From NCBI GenBank assembly GCA_022818135.1, contig JAFMSR010000015.1:30047193-30111192 (forward strand): DNA of 64,000 bases. The letters are read 5' to 3'. Shown one piece after another: positions 26,266 through 39,525 of the stretch. The translations under genes were made by a program, and so were the position numbers. The notes below the pieces were generated by a model. That model searched no databases. It saw only the letters and a program-made list of their open reading frames with translations, and had not been told where the DNA came from. Numbering within the stretch: position 1 is the stretch's first letter; the number at the start of each line of letters is the position of its first letter. The DNA comes from Saxidomus purpurata. Lineage: Eukaryota; Mollusca; Bivalvia; Venerida; Veneridae.

Positions 26266-26830
26266 TCACATTATCATGTTCGATGGTAGCAACAAATAAG
26301 TCATTATCAGGGGATGAAGGGAAATCAAGATCAGGAGTTGTAAAATTTGTTTCCACATCAGCTTTCCTATTTTGTAAAAATCCCATTTCTTTCTACTGCA
26401 CACTTTTGCGGAATGATTAAGTTTCAAACAGTACAAACACATTTGCCCGTCTGCTTGGCACATGTCACATTCAGAATATGAAGTTCCACAGTTATTGCAC
26501 TGATCCACATGTCCACTTGGTCCATTCCAGCAATTGGTTTAAGTCCTGGCATCATTGTTTTTTACTGACTTCATGTTCCAAGGTTGAGCCTGTCATTGCG
26601 GGTTTGAAGCAGGTGCTGATTTTGTGACCTTACTGACGGCTTAAGCCTGGCCACTTGCATCCTTTTCTTGCATTTAGCTGAGCTAATAAGTACGCATTAA
26701 GTCAATACATTTTTCAAGCGAAATGTCTGAACCTTCATTTATCAGGTTTTCTTGGATCTTACAAGAACAAACGCCAAACACAATGTAATCGCAGATTATC
26801 TCGTCCTTTACTCCATAGCTGCAGTCCTTT
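26266..26830 (-). pseudogene. Gypsy-like LTR retrotransposon gag fragment with zinc knuckles
   Basis: On the - strand, KDEIICDYIVFGVCS and SLEKCIDLMRTY (about 26805-26690) match the end of Gypsy-type Gag (DRIV-GV ... LEKAI-ART-E). After stops and frame changes, CNNCGTSYSECDMC and CLYCLKLNHSAKVC (about 26500-26400) form cysteine/histidine knuckles. No LTRs, protease or polymerase were seen nearby, so this is a truncated relic. Confidence 0.6.
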
Positions 26831-26839
26831 ATTTTAGAA

Positions 26840-27690
26840 CACTGCCAGCTTACAAAAAGCAAACATTAAAACAAGACTTCATAACTACAAAAAATGTATA
26901 CTCGTAATGTTGGTTCTCTTGGTATAATTGTAATGGTTGGAAAAATATTCGGCCACCACATAAGCCAGTATCCGTTTGGTTTATTTCCAATACAGAAGTT
27001 ATTCGACTCTTATCCCTGGAAAACAGCATTTTAAAGTTAACATAAAACCGTAATGAATATATCTTGGCTTGCCTTTCAATTTTGTGAAAGCCTATTTCCT
27101 CATTATAGGCTTTATATATCGAATGGACACAATGCATTTTTAAAGCAACCATTCTGAAATCATAGACTAAGAAGCTACTCGGGTGGATGACAAATAGTAC
27201 GACCAAGCCACCCTACTTCGTATAAAGCAACCGAGCAATAGATATATTTAATTATGTGGCAAAATGTAATTTCTTATACCCGGGTAGCTGCTAAGCTGTT
27301 CCCGACACTGGTTTAGTCCAGACTTCATGGAGTTAGCTTATACTTAACCATCTTCCAGGGTTTAAAGTCTAGAATTTCCGCCACAAAATATTTGTAATTA
27401 GACAAATATTTCCCCAAATTCTAGATACATGTATAACTTCAATTGTCTGTCAGGATCTGCTTAATGAAATTACGGATAGTTTGGCTGTATATAAGATTGC
27501 CATGCTGTTACAGATGAATGCCGTCTTAGATGAAAAGTTCCTGCATTGACTCATGAATTTTAAATGAAAAAAAAACATTTGGTAGACTTATGATGAGGGA
27601 ATGTGCAGCCCTGTTGACTTGCCTTACTTTTTTAGTTAACCTTGTCTTTGAACATAGTGCCAGACTCAGCTAATCTAGGAAATTGCACCA
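26840..27690. other. No gene recognised
   Basis: One 118-residue - strand ORF (26850-27206) has no motif or splice support. The rest is unstructured A+T-rich sequence. Confidence 0.45.
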
Positions 27691-27699
27691 TGATCTGTT

Positions 27700-28575
27700 G
27701 TCGGTGGAAACACCTCCTGTCCGTCTGTCCTTACCATTTTGCCTTCAAACAGCATCTCCTCTGTAACCACTAGCGCCAATATTGATAAACTTTGCCCATG
27801 TATGTTCCTTGCATGAAGTCTCTGGTATGAAAGTTATTCAGGAAGAGTTCCATTCCATGCAGAGACGTTGGTTGCTATCGTCAACAATTTGGATAAAACT
27901 TCTAAAAAATCTTCTTTCCCTGAAACCACAAGGCTTAGATATTCCAAAATAATCTTAGCATATAGCATTGTCTATTGGGCCTATACCAAGCTTTTCAATT
28001 TATAACTAGTCGGGTCAAAATTGATCCTGCCTTGGGGACGATTTGAATTTGTATCTGTATATGTCGAAAAAGTTTAAAAATCTTCTTCTGTGAAACCACA
28101 AGACCTAAGAGATTAGCAATATTTGCCATGTATAAATGCATATTAGTCCTCTTTCAAGATTGTTACAAACCTTTTTATGACCCCAAGGTCAATAATTGAC
28201 ACTTCCAAGGGACACTTGATTTTCCATAGGCTTGTACAAGCAAAACTTCAAAATTCTTCGATTCTCTTGAAACCACAGGGCATAGAGCTTACATATCTTG
28301 GTTTTGCATTTGCCTAGTAGTCTTCTTCAAAGTTGTAGTGTTCCAAATCCAAATTTCACACTATCCAAACAATACCTCTGGGGTCAATTTTACTTGAAGC
28401 AGGTTTTAAAAGTCATATAAAGGAATACCTATTTAAAGGTTTTTAACATTGTCTTGTGGTCTTCCACATACTTTGATCAAATCATGCCTCTTGGATCTAA
28501 ATTGACCACACCCATCAGGCAAATGGACTTGTATTCAGGCGAGCGATATAGTGCCATCATGGCCCTCTTGTTTGT
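27700..28575. repeat. Dispersed repeat, CCACAAGGC-TAGA family, copy 1
   Basis: Degenerate ~170-190 base periods each carry TCTTCTT-TGAAACCACAAG and a TTAGATATT-like word. The copy starts with CTGTCCGTCTGTCC and ends with GGCGAGCGATATAGTGCCAT and CATGGCCCTCTTGT. The homologous copy is at 29950-30400. Confidence 0.65.
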
Positions 28576-28632
28576 TTAATGTTTATTAGTCTTTGAATAA
28601 ATTATACCGCCATGTTAATCTTGGCATTATCT

Positions 28633-28680
28633 CTTATGTCACACCAAATAATATATGTAGATGGAAACACCACACATATA
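28633..28680. repeat. 48-bp direct repeat, copy 1
   Basis: TCTTATGTCACACCAAATAA and TATGTAGATGGAAACACC recur at 29120-29167 with one mismatch. Confidence 0.85.
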
Positions 28681-28720
28681 ATCTCATTAAAATCAATATA
28701 AGAATTGTAATTTTGCTCAC

Positions 28721-28838
28721 GGCAATCCTTCTGTGAGGATCTGGCGGGATCAGCTCTCCTCCTCTTTTGGCTGGTATCTCTGGCAGCAGTAGCAGGTCCT
28801 GTTGACCGTTTCCTTCCTCTACCTCTTCCGGCATCTAC
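28721..28838 (-). CDS. Isolated candidate exon, basic product
   Basis: Between acceptor TTACTTTAG and donor GTGAGC (- strand), one frame codes VDAGRGRGRKRSTGPATAAR then KRRRADPARSSQKDC, arginine/glycine-rich. A second frame is also open, so coding is unproven. It lies 3.2 kb upstream of exon A on the same strand; no partner exon was found. Confidence 0.25.
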
Positions 28839-28849
28839 CTAAAGTAATA

Positions 28850-29949
28850 AACAAAGATATGTAATAATAACTCTACACCAGACATAGTGAATGATTATAG
28901 TACATACAAATTAATTTAAATGAGGCCTGGGTGATGCTGCAAGCAGACAAAACTGCAAAGGCTAAATTCAGACCATCTTATATACTCTTGGTGTTTTGAA
29001 AATTTGCACATAATTCCACTTAATTAACCCAGTGTTCGATCCATCCTTTGTGACGTGCATACTTCACCCTGACAAAGTTGAAAATAAATATAATATATTT
29101 CTTTAAGGAAATAATAGATCTTATGTCACACCAAATAATATATGTAGATGGAAACACCGCACATATATAGGTTATGTCCCTTGCAATTTGTGCCATTAGA
29201 TCTTTTGTGTAGCAACACTTTTGCCGCCAAGATGGATAAATATGGCCCTTGGCTTTGGACGGATGATCATCTGGTACTGAATGGTTTGGGAAGGTCCTCC
29301 CATATCATACCAGACTTTCTCATCCATATGATGTTGAAGTTGCCATGATCTACTAATTGATATTGGTACTTTTCATAGAGCTATTTTTAGACACCTTATC
29401 TATTTATAGAGACATAAGAGCTGGCAGGCCAAAATAAACTTCAAATATGATTAAAATCTATATTCTGCTTTATAAGAAGTTTCAGCTCTGTGACAAATTC
29501 CTCAAAAGATTATCCTGCTTCGACACAAGATATTAATTTGTACCTGGAGTAGATGTGATTCATCTTCTGAACACAGCCCGAATAATATGTTCTCAATAGT
29601 TTCCTTTTTTAATTGCTATTTTTCCACATGGAGAATAGTTAGAGACGGTTTTCTCCGATCAAGATCATCAAATAATTACATTTGGCTGCCTCTGATTGTT
29701 TTTCCAGCAGTCCGCGAAACATTAACTCACAACGTTCTTTGAATTTCTTAAAAGCATTAGGCAAGTCCCCAGCTTACATTCTTGGTTTTGCTTGTGTATC
29801 CATATCCATCTTTACAGTCGTAGTATTCCAAGTCCAGAAAATTTCACATCTATCTAAATGCATGTGACTGTATACCTCTGTTAACTTTTACTTCTGACAG
29901 AAGAGTTTAAGGGTTAATGATCAAAGAGACGCTGTTAGCTAATTTCTTA
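28850..29949. other. Repeat fragments, no gene
   Basis: Holds the second 48-bp repeat (29120-29167) and, at 29690-29880, a fragment of the repeat family seen at 27.7 and 30.0 kb (CTTACATTCTTGGTTTTGC). No coding support. Confidence 0.5.
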
Positions 29950-30400
29950 AAGTGTTTCTAGCTCTTAGCTATTAGGACCTCTCACCGTCTGTTGCACATT
30001 GTCTGTCCATCTGCCCACCATTTCCTTCAAACTACATCTCTGAAATCAGTGGTCCAATGTCTATGAAACTTGGCAGGGATGTTCCTTGCATGAAGATCAT
30101 TATTCTAAGAGTTCTATTCCATTGAAGAAATCTGATTGCTATGGCATCAAATATCAAATCTTAATAAATCTTCTTCTCTTAAACCACAAGACCTACAGCT
30201 TAGATATTTTGCATAATAGTGATGTCTGGTAGACCTCTACCAAGATTGTTCCAGGGGGCCACATGTAGGTTTAATATAGGGAAAACTTCAAAATTCTTCT
30301 TGTCTAAAACCACAAGGCCCAGAACGTAGATATTGTGAATGTAGCATTGTGTAGTGGACCTTGTTTATTCTTGTTTGAGAATCTCCTCCCTACTGTTTCC
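29950..30400. repeat. Dispersed repeat, CCACAAGGC-TAGA family, copy 2
   Basis: Shares with 27700-28200 GTTCCTTGCATGAAG, AAACCACAAGACCTA and CTCTACCAAGATTGTT in the same order and orientation. Confidence 0.65.
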
Positions 30401-30819
30401 TAAAAAGTAGCTATCCTAGGGTCTTATGTCACCTGCTTCGCATTCTCTGCATGGCCTAGGCATCTACCTTAAGTGAAGTGAATCAAAGAGCTGTTTACAG
30501 ATGCTCTTTTGTACACCATAGTTTATTACATACCCCTTGAAAGATTTTGTCTTACCACATTTTGATGATGCAGTGTTGTATACCGTCCTGTAGAATTTGC
30601 CACTCAGCAGCTCCTTCATCAGAGCTCAATCAACTTTTTTTGTAGCTCAAACATGATCCAGTGCTTTTGTATTGGCACATGATAACCAGGCATTTGATGC
30701 ACCCACGTCTAGAGTTTTCCATCCATCGGCGAAGTGCATGACTTCAGGTCTCTCAAAAAAAATGTTTCTGTAAGTGTATTCTGCAAATTTGGAAGACTCA
30801 TTGGTTCTTTACTATTTTT

Positions 30820-31140
30820 AGCTTACCTGAGCACAAAGTATGTATGATTATGGGATTGATTGGATCAATACTTTCAGAGTTGTGGCTCCTGATTTAACAA
30901 AAATTGCAATATTTAACTATACATACACTCTAACACTTATCTCGCTAATCTTAATCTTTGTTGCGCAGAATGTATATGACCATAAGATATTGAATGAGTT
31001 TGATTATGGGCTTGATCAAAATAATAGTTAAAGAGTTGTAGGTCCTGATTTAAACAAAAAATAGGCTTTTTAATTAGTTAACACTCTAGCACCTCCATTT
31101 CTTCACTAATCCTAATCATATTTACAGTATTCATGCGTGA
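30820..31140. repeat. Two-copy ~157-bp tandem repeat headed by TTAGCTTACCTGAGC
   Basis: GATTATGGG-TTGAT, AGAGTTGT-G-TCCTGATTTAA, AACACT and CTAATC-TAATC recur about 157 bases apart (30846 and 31003). The leading TTTTTAGCTTACCTGAGCAC is the usual head of the AGCTCACCTGAGC family. Confidence 0.6.
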
Positions 31141-32815
31141 GTGTAAAATCTAGGCCAAGTACTTGAAGAAGGCCTTGTTACAAGTATCCATTGAAGACAA
31201 TCACCATGAGAGTACTCCTGCACTTCTGAGTGCTCATGCACCGAGTCAGATTGTTTTAGGAGAAAATGTCAAGATCATAACTGTCTACATGTACTTGTTT
31301 ATTACTGTTATTATAAGTGATAAAGTAAAGTAAAGCTTGTAATACTTAAAGAACACATGTGGTACTGGTATTTAAACAGATGAATAAAAGAAAATCTATA
31401 TAGAAAATATACCTGGTCCAGATCATTGAAATTTTACATCTGTTTCAGTAATATATGTTATTCTGTATAAATTATTAAAACATTACTAAAATTATAGTTA
31501 TTAAAAAAAAAGAGTTTCTTTGGATGCTAACAAGTCATGAACTGATGCTTGCTGGTGAAGCTAGTCCAGATCTCTGTGGGGCTACAAAAGGGGGACATTT
31601 TGTGCAGTAAATGTGACAAGCAAATAAATAAAACACTGTTTGAAAGTTAAACTACACATAACTTTTCAGTTGTTGTATGTTTTTGCTGACAACTTCTTAA
31701 ACATTTGAAATTGCTAATTTGTAATATCTGATACATAATTTTGGTGTATTAAAATGATTGAATAATTTATGATTTTTAATAAAATATTTGGAAAGAAAAG
31801 GTGTTTTGATTTTATTTCCAAATTTGTTTACAGCCTTTTAACTGCTTGAAAAATTCCATGCTTAAAATAACCACATTTATCACAAAAGTGATTGGCGATG
31901 TCATTGTCTTGGCCAGAAGCTAAAGTTTTACCAAAATTCACTATTATGCTATTATAAAGTGGCAGTGACAGCTGATGCCCTTCACTAACACTACACAGTC
32001 TCCTGTGATCTAGAATGCTCAAAAGGAAGATCATACAATATTTGTCCACACTTGCCCTGTGTGGTATTATCCTGTTAACACCCTTGTACTGTTACAGGGG
32101 ACTTTAGGCTGTGGTAGCACCCTCACTGATGATATGCTATGAATCAATGATTGAAGCTTAAGTAGTCATAAGATTTAAATCTGTGGAATCACACTGATTC
32201 TTAGGATAATATGACAAATAACTGAATGCATAACTAGAGCAGTTGGTAGTTTTGACAACACATGCATGTTTTTACCTGGTACAAAAGCTCCACTAACCAG
32301 ATAATTATGTATGCCACAATGTAGCACAGAAGTTAAGGTGTGTGCCCATTGGAAGTTTCAACCACCAATCATTAAATTACCTTTGACAATTTAAAAGTGA
32401 CCACATATCAAAACAGCTCTACTGTTTAGGGGAAATTCTGGAAACATAAGATATATAGTAAATGCCATTTGTGAGCATGCTTTGTGTCAATACCTTGATG
32501 AACACTACTATATATAAAGACTAAATAGCAACCTGGAAAGTGATCTGCAGTACAGCACACCCGTACTAATGTTGCCCACAAGTTTCCTTGATGTTACTGG
32601 AGCATAGATTGTTACAGCATGTCCCTTTTATTACTATAGTTTCTTAGTGATATTTGATGAACTTCAAACAACTATAATTATGTGTACTAAACTTAATTGA
32701 TTGAAGAAAACTTCAGAGTGATGAATGGAGCTTGTATGACTGAGATGAGACACATACTATTTCAGTGTGTGAAGGTAGGATCTATAGTCCAAAAAGTAAC
32801 CAGTATAGAATGAAT
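31141..32815. other. Intergenic, nothing recognised
   Basis: A+T-rich, with short ORFs only. Confidence 0.5.
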
Positions 32816-32820
32816 GGGTG

Positions 32821-33175
32821 TCAGAAAGGCCCACTTCCAGAAAGGACCAGTACCGAAAAGGCCCAAATCCAGAAAGGCCCATACCAGAAAGGACCAGTTT
32901 TATTTTCTATGTGAAATAGTAAATTAAAGGTATTTATCAATTGTTTTCATTAAGTAATTACTTTAAAAAAAAACTTAAAAAAAAACATGATTAAAACACA
33001 TTTATTCACTATTAAAACAAAAGATTCAAACTAAAAAAAAAAACATATGATTAAAACACATTATGGGGAATCGAAACAATGGGCTTTCGTGGTACTGTTT
33101 ATGGGCCTTTCCGGTACCTTTGAAAAATGGGCCTTTTAGGACTGGTCCTTTCTGGAAGTGGGCCTTTCTGGATCC
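32821..33175. mobile_element. Foldback element of tandem CCAGAAAGGCCC modules
   Basis: The left end (32821-32901) is a chain of ~16-base modules, CCAGAAAGGCCC or CCAGAAAGGACC. The right end (33103-33172) is the inverse chain (GGGCCTTTCTGG, GGTCCTTTCTGG), so both ends pair. The A-rich middle has a repeated ATGATTAAAACACATT-like unit (about 32988 and 33048). Confidence 0.7.
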
Positions 33176-34205
33176 CTATCTAAAAAATCCCATAGAATTC
33201 ATAGAAATAATTACATTGCACTACTTCAACAGACAGTGCCAGCTACATTAATGACAGAACTGTAAGAGGAATCATAGTTAGCATATCTGCAAGCATAGAA
33301 AACCCCACTAGACACTGTCCGGAGATGCATGGCAGAAAACAATTGCCACAGCGTTTAGCTATAGTCTTTTTTTTAATTACTCATCCTTCGGTTCTATTGA
33401 GTTCTTCTTTTAAGAACTTCTTTTTAATTAAATTCCTTTGGTTTCATTTAATTGTCAACGTAACCCTTAACCTCCGACCCGAAACACCCACCTGTCAAAC
33501 CGAAATTTAAACAGACAGAAGTTGAGTCAACTGAAAATGCTTAATTAAACAGACATATAATAAGGTAGTCTGTACTCTTCTTTTCACAGTGTATTTAGTC
33601 GTGATTACTGTTGTGAAAGTGACAATGCCCACCTGTAATTATCACCTGTCACAGGTATTCGCGATATGACATTTCAGTAGGTCACCGGAAGCAAATGATG
33701 TTCCTGGAATTCCAAAGAGATAAATAAACACAGAACAAGAAGAAAGACAAAATCACAGCTCCTTCTCGTTGATGTCATCAGGTAAAGTACCAATTTATTT
33801 CTCAAAAGTTATTTATGATTGACATTCAATATTAAGCTTAGAATTCAAAAGACAGATAACTGATTAAAACTGTGAAAGGTAAGATTATTGATTGCAGCTT
33901 AACACACATAATTTGACATCAAGTATCTTTCAAATAACAGAACTTCTCCATGTGTCACAACTTTTTGTGTGTAAAGAAAACTGTTAACTATATCTGTGAA
34001 AACATGAATTTGTTCATTGTACACATCTATATACTCCATACACATACCTTCATGTATGTTTTGAAAGCTGTTTAATAATTTACTTTCTCATTAATGACTG
34101 GAGATATAATTTGCAGTCACTCTCATCATTTACATTTACTTAAAATTTGTTACATTTGATCTCTGACATGATTGTCAAAACGTTACAATATTTATACAAA
34201 TTTAT
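33176..34205. other. Intergenic; possible 5' UTR exon end at 33780
   Basis: No coding gene. GATGTCATCAG|GTAAAG at about 33781 is a good donor after a purine-rich stretch and could be a non-coding first exon of the RhoGEF gene. This is a guess. Confidence 0.25.
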
Positions 34206-34456
34206 TTTAGAAGAACTTAACTCCATAGCTTATTGAATTGCTCTTGAACACTCATTCCATATGTCATCACACTCCCGAGAGAGTATGTGAATTTTTCATC
34301 CTTTTTACCCATTTTTACAGCTCCGTGGACTGATCGAGACACAAGTGGCATCAGTCTCTTTTCCCAAAGACACACCTCATGCTTCGGCTGGGATTTGAAC
34401 CTGGGACCTCTTGTTCCGGAGGTGAACTCCCTTACCACTGAGTTATCGAGGCCCAC
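34206..34456 (-). mobile_element. tRNA-derived SINE with a different head, same tail
   Basis: On the - strand the head has A box GATAACTCAGTGGTAAGGG and B box AGGTTCAAATCCC. The 3' part contains TGGAATGAGTGTTCAAGAGC and AGTTAAGTTCTT, the tail of the SINE at 7969. The middle (TGTGTCTTTGGGAAAAGAG) is unlike that SINE. Confidence 0.7.
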
Positions 34457-34467
34457 ACATAGGTTAA

Positions 34468-34857
34468 AACATGACTGTGTAAAAAAAAGTTCCTTTTCCG
34501 GTCTCCCTACCTACCCTCTTGTTAAAACATGACTGTGTAGAAAAAAAAAATAGTTCCGTTTCCGGTCTCCCTACCTACCCTCTTGTTTACCCTCCGACCC
34601 TAAACTTTTTATTGGGGGTAAATTTCCAACTTTAGTAGACTTTACATTTTTTTTCATAGGACAATATATTGTAATATAAAAGTAAGTAAACTTTTAGTTG
34701 CTTATCCCTGCTGTAAAAAAATAGGGGCTTATAAAGATAGTGACAACCTTTGCTAACCAAAAAAAAAAGGAAAAAAAAAAAAAAGATTTTACTACCTACC
34801 TACCTTCTTTTCTTACGGCAGGAGACTGGAAACGGAACTTCTTTTTTTTTGGCCTTA
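34468..34857. mobile_element. Short MITE related to the 10719-12482 element
   Basis: The left part AGTTCCGTTTCCGGTCTCC (also duplicated in tandem just upstream) faces the right-end inverse GGAGACTGGAAACGGAACTT, T-run, GGCC, then TTA at 34855-34857. The A-run plus AGTT-GTTTCCGGT plan with GGCC tip matches the larger element in EARS2 intron 1. Confidence 0.55.
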
Positions 34858-35135
34858 TGTGCAAAAAGTATACCTTTCAATGAAGTGCGTATAAATCTTT
34901 ACTAAAACTGAATCAACATAGATGATGCCAGTAGAAAAGTTTTTGGATGACTGCTGAAATTTCTCAGAAGATATTGGATAATATATCAATAAAATGGGTC
35001 AAACCAGAGAGCTGCATGAATTAGGCTGTTTTAAAATTTGATACCCATCTTCTTAATCAGCAACAATCATCTTTTGCTACATTTATTATATTTCATAAAA
35101 TATTGGTGTAAATAATTTAATGATAAGGAGCGCTT

Positions 35136-35560
<425 letters not shown>

Positions 35561-37590
35561 ATTAATTGTTAGAATGTTGTATTAACCTGGATAACTATGT
35601 GTAACATTGAACCTGTAGGTGTGACTGCTAGCTGTTTGTCTAGCCGTTTCGAAATTCCTCTTATCTATTTGCACTCTTTTTTTGCAATCTGAATATAATG
35701 TTGTCAAGATTTACCTCTGCCAATACTTTATATTTTGGAAGTTTTCAATATAAATCATTCTGTCAACATATTTGGCACTATGTCTTGTTTGAGTCTATAC
35801 TTAGCAGTGATAAGATTGCATGTATACATGTATAGTTATATTTTCTAGTAGGATCCATTATAGGCTATAAAAAAGCCTAAATCCAGTAAAAAGAGTAATT
35901 TTCTCTAAAAAAAAATCAGAAGTTTTCTTAAACTTTTTTTCCCCCCCTTTTTCTCTCCCAAGATCTTTGTTTTTTATGGTTACATGTGGAGATAAAAGAA
36001 AGGACATGTTTTAGAAACTGTTTAGTTTATTGTCACCATATATTTGTTTTCAAAGCTTATGTATGTTTTACAACCTTTAATAGAGGCTTTTGTGCACAGC
36101 ACAATGTCTGCATTCTTTATTCAACAGGAAAATTAATTAGATTAAGGTATTAAGTACTAGTGTACCCTCATAGTATTTGACAATGGCAGCAAAGTATTGA
36201 CTTCTTTTTCACTTGGGTAAATCAATAGTGATCACTCAGTTAATAGTGGAATAATGTTGATTTACAAAAAGATTCAAAGTGGTATCATTATATTCATTTA
36301 CTAAAATAAATTGGTCACGCAGCATGCAAAGCACCTGACCAATTTATTTTCATAAATGCATCAAAATAAACACTAACCTATACATAAATGTCTGGCTTTT
36401 CGAGGAGATTCACCCTTCCAATGACAATAATTTCTTTCCATGTTGCTGCTCTCGTTTGTATACACTAAAATATCTAAGCAGTTCCACCCGAATGATTAAT
36501 GGTGAATTTGTAATGTTGAAAAATGAATATCCATACTGCCCTGTGGTATTTTTTCTCTTATCAAGTTTATCTGCATATAATAAATTTTCAGAACTATCCA
36601 ACATATACTTGTTTTGTAACATCAAAGCTAGCATTGTGACAATATTGGAGAAACCAGGGCTTTGTTTTCATGTTTTGTAACAGGGGCCATTACATACCAC
36701 AGATGGAAGGAACCTACCTTTGACATATCATAATTAATTTTAAATTTTTTTATGTTCACTTTACAATAGACAATAGACAATAGACAATTTATTCTGATAC
36801 ATGTATTAGTTGTATTATGTATAGATAAAGACATTCAGGTGCATTGTTTTATCAAAGATTAAGAGAAAAAAAACAAAGGTATGTTCCCTCCACCTGTGTT
36901 ACAGACAAAGACGGCTTAGCTAGCTCTGGCATTAGCCAATACCAATTTAAACTACATAAAAAAGAAATTGGCTCAAAAGAAATTGATTTGGCTAAAACAG
37001 TTAAAGAAAGAATATGTTTAGTGCCAATCAGGAAACATTGAATTGGTCTGTGCTAGCTCAGAGACCATAATTATGGTTTTCCCCTAGCATCAAATTTCCA
37101 TCAAAATTTTTGTTTTACACTATGATATACCAAATATTTTCCTCCTTCAAGGTGAAAGCCCTATTGGTATCTATCACTATCATTTTGATAAGCAAATGAA
37201 AAAAAATGTAAATTTAAGGAAACAATCATTGCAATCATGTTGAAACAATTTTTATAAAGCAGTAAGGTATCATTATAAATATACTGAATAATTAAATATT
37301 GAAATTAGGTTTTATTCTCAAGATATGTATTTTCATCCTTAGTTTTCACAAATTAAAAAGTTGTAAATTTAAGTAATTAGCATGCCGGTAATTTGAAAAT
37401 AGATTGTCATGATCAGTTCTGATGTGGTATCGGTAACATTGACATAGATTTGAGGTTGTCAACAAAGTTATGATGCACAATATAGTTTATTTAGGGTAAT
37501 GTGATAGTGTCAGAGCAAAAGAGTCCAGTATAATCATGCAAATGCCATAATGTAAGGACTAAACCTTTTCTTGCATGCATAATGTATCTT
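35561..37590. other. Intergenic, nothing recognised
   Basis: A+T-rich. A short (CAATAGA)n stretch lies at about 36765-36790. A 65-residue ORF at 36844-37041 has no motif. Confidence 0.5.
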
Positions 37591-37594
37591 TTAG

Positions 37595-38440
37595 CTGAAG
37601 GTGAGCTATTGTGATAGTAAGATGTCCGTCTGCTGTCTGTCTGTTTACACGTAACCTTGTGTATGCAAAATGTTATGAGGCCACATTTTTCAGTGTGTCT
37701 TCATGAAACTTTGTCAGAATAATCTAGGTTGAGTTCAAATATGGGTCATCCCGAGTCATAATCTAGGTCACCAGGTCAAACATTAGGTAAACTGTATATG
37801 CAGTTGAGGCTGCGTTTTTCATTGGATCTTAATGAAACTTTGTCAGAATCAGTTGCTTAATTAATTCTAGGTGGGCTTAAAAAATAGATCATCTCAGTTC
37901 AAATAGTAGGTCACTAGGTCAAATCATAGAAAAACCTGGTAAAAGCAATTCAGACTGCATATTTTGTTGGATCTTCATTAAACTTAGTCAGAATGAGTTT
38001 CTTGATGAAATCTAGGTCAAGATCAAATATGGGTGATATTGGTCATCCGAAGTGAAATGCTTGAAAAAACTTATATTATCTAGTACATTAAGACTGCATT
38101 TTTCACTGGATCTCCATGAAACATGATCAGAATGATTACCTGAAACCAAAAAGTAGGTCACTAGGTTAAATCTTAGAAAAACTATGTATATCCAATAGAG
38201 GCTGCATTTGTTATAAGATCTTTTATGAATCTTGGTCAAAATGATGGTCTTGATGTAGTCTCGGGGTCACAGAAACATCTGGCTTATGCAAATAATAGCA
38301 GTTTTCATTTGATCTACATGAAACTAAGTCAAAATGATTGCTTTGATGAAGTCCAGGTCAAGTTCAAATATTGGTCATCACTGGTAAAAAAAACTAGGTC
38401 ACCAGGTTAAATCTTAGGAATACCATGTACTGACCTTTTG
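37595..38440. repeat. Dispersed repeat with ~110-150-base internal tandem units
   Basis: Headed by AGCTGAAGGTGAGCTATTGT and CTGTCTGTCTG. Then GAGGCTGC-TTTTTCA-TGGATCTTCATGAAAC, TCAGAATGA, GAAATCTAGGTCAAG-TCAAATATGGGTCAT and AGGTCACTAGGTCAAATC recur about six times to 38410. The closing CTCAGGTGAGCAATATAGAG appears at 39569, past the MITE at 38956. Confidence 0.7.
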
Positions 38441-38951
38441 TCCTAATTTTGTCCTTTGGATCAATGGTAACTCAGATGTGTGATATAGGTCCTTGTTATG
38501 CAATGGCTGTAAACTTTTGTGTAGTTATAATTATATCTATGACCTCACTGTCACATTATCTTACAGCAACTTAATACTTCCTTCTTTGAATGTGAAAACA
38601 AATGAGACGAAGAAGAAGTCAGCTACCTTTTCAACACCTTCATACTGAATTTTTTTTTTACAATGAAGTGTTTTGTCTTTTAGACCTGTATTGTCCCTAC
38701 ATGTAACATGATTACTGCTGTAAACATTACATGGCATGTTTTTTTGTTAATCTAAAATTTGATCCTTGCTTATATTGTAAACAAATAATGTAAGTAGATA
38801 GCAATATCAGTACTTCATCATGACTGTTTGTTCCTGTACTGAACATAGCCTGGGCCTCCAATTCCTTCTCTATCATTATAATTCCAGAAAGTAGCAATTT
38901 AGAGAAATGTTGGCAACATGAAAATTGCTCACTACAGTAACAAATGTTTTC

Positions 38952-39525
38952 TTAAAGCTGCTCGCTCTCAGTTACCGTTGAAATAATTTTTTCACAATTG
39001 CATTCTTATTATAAATATGAACTAAAGGCTAGAATAAAAATGGCAAAAATTAGGTAGGAATTTCGAAATGATGAAAAAGTCGGTTACATGGCCCGCCCTA
39101 CCTATTGTTTTTTAAATTTCAAAACGCTTTCAACGCTTTTATTTGAACCTTTTTTTATTTAGGATATGTGACATGTTTTTCTGAGCCTTTTTTTGCCATT
39201 TTCTAATCTTTTTCTAGGTTTGAGACTTTTTTTTCCTTAAAGATGGGGCCATAATAGAATTTTGCCAAAGAGAAGGTAAAATAAAGCTACTTGTTCAGTT
39301 TCAGATAAAAAAATATAAATTTCTCCAAAACGATATACTAACACATAAAATGTGAAAGTAATGTCTAGTATCAACAACACAGGAAATCAAAGCGCTGAAG
39401 ACACTGGATTTGTTTTTGTGTATACAAAATATTTGCCCTTTGTTTTATTCTGATGGCTATTTCAATCTGGAATCTTTGAAGAACCATGTTTTTTTCCCCC
39501 AAAATCTGAGAGTGAGCAGCTTTAA
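38952..39525. mobile_element. 566-bp MITE with TTAA duplication (piggyBac/Kolobok-like)
   Basis: TTAA at 38952-38955 and 39522-39525 flank ends AGCTGCTCGCTCTCAG and its inverse CTGAGAGTGAGCAGCT. No ORF. It sits inside the larger dispersed repeat that ends at about 39602. A second, reversed fragment of its right half is at 59345-59460. Confidence 0.75.

Noticed and set aside
26850..27206. 118-residue - strand ORF
   Set aside because: Adjacent to the gag relic but shows no Gag, protease or polymerase motif.
36844..37041. 65-residue charged ORF
   Set aside because: Looks protein-like in composition but no motif, splice partner or neighbour supports it.
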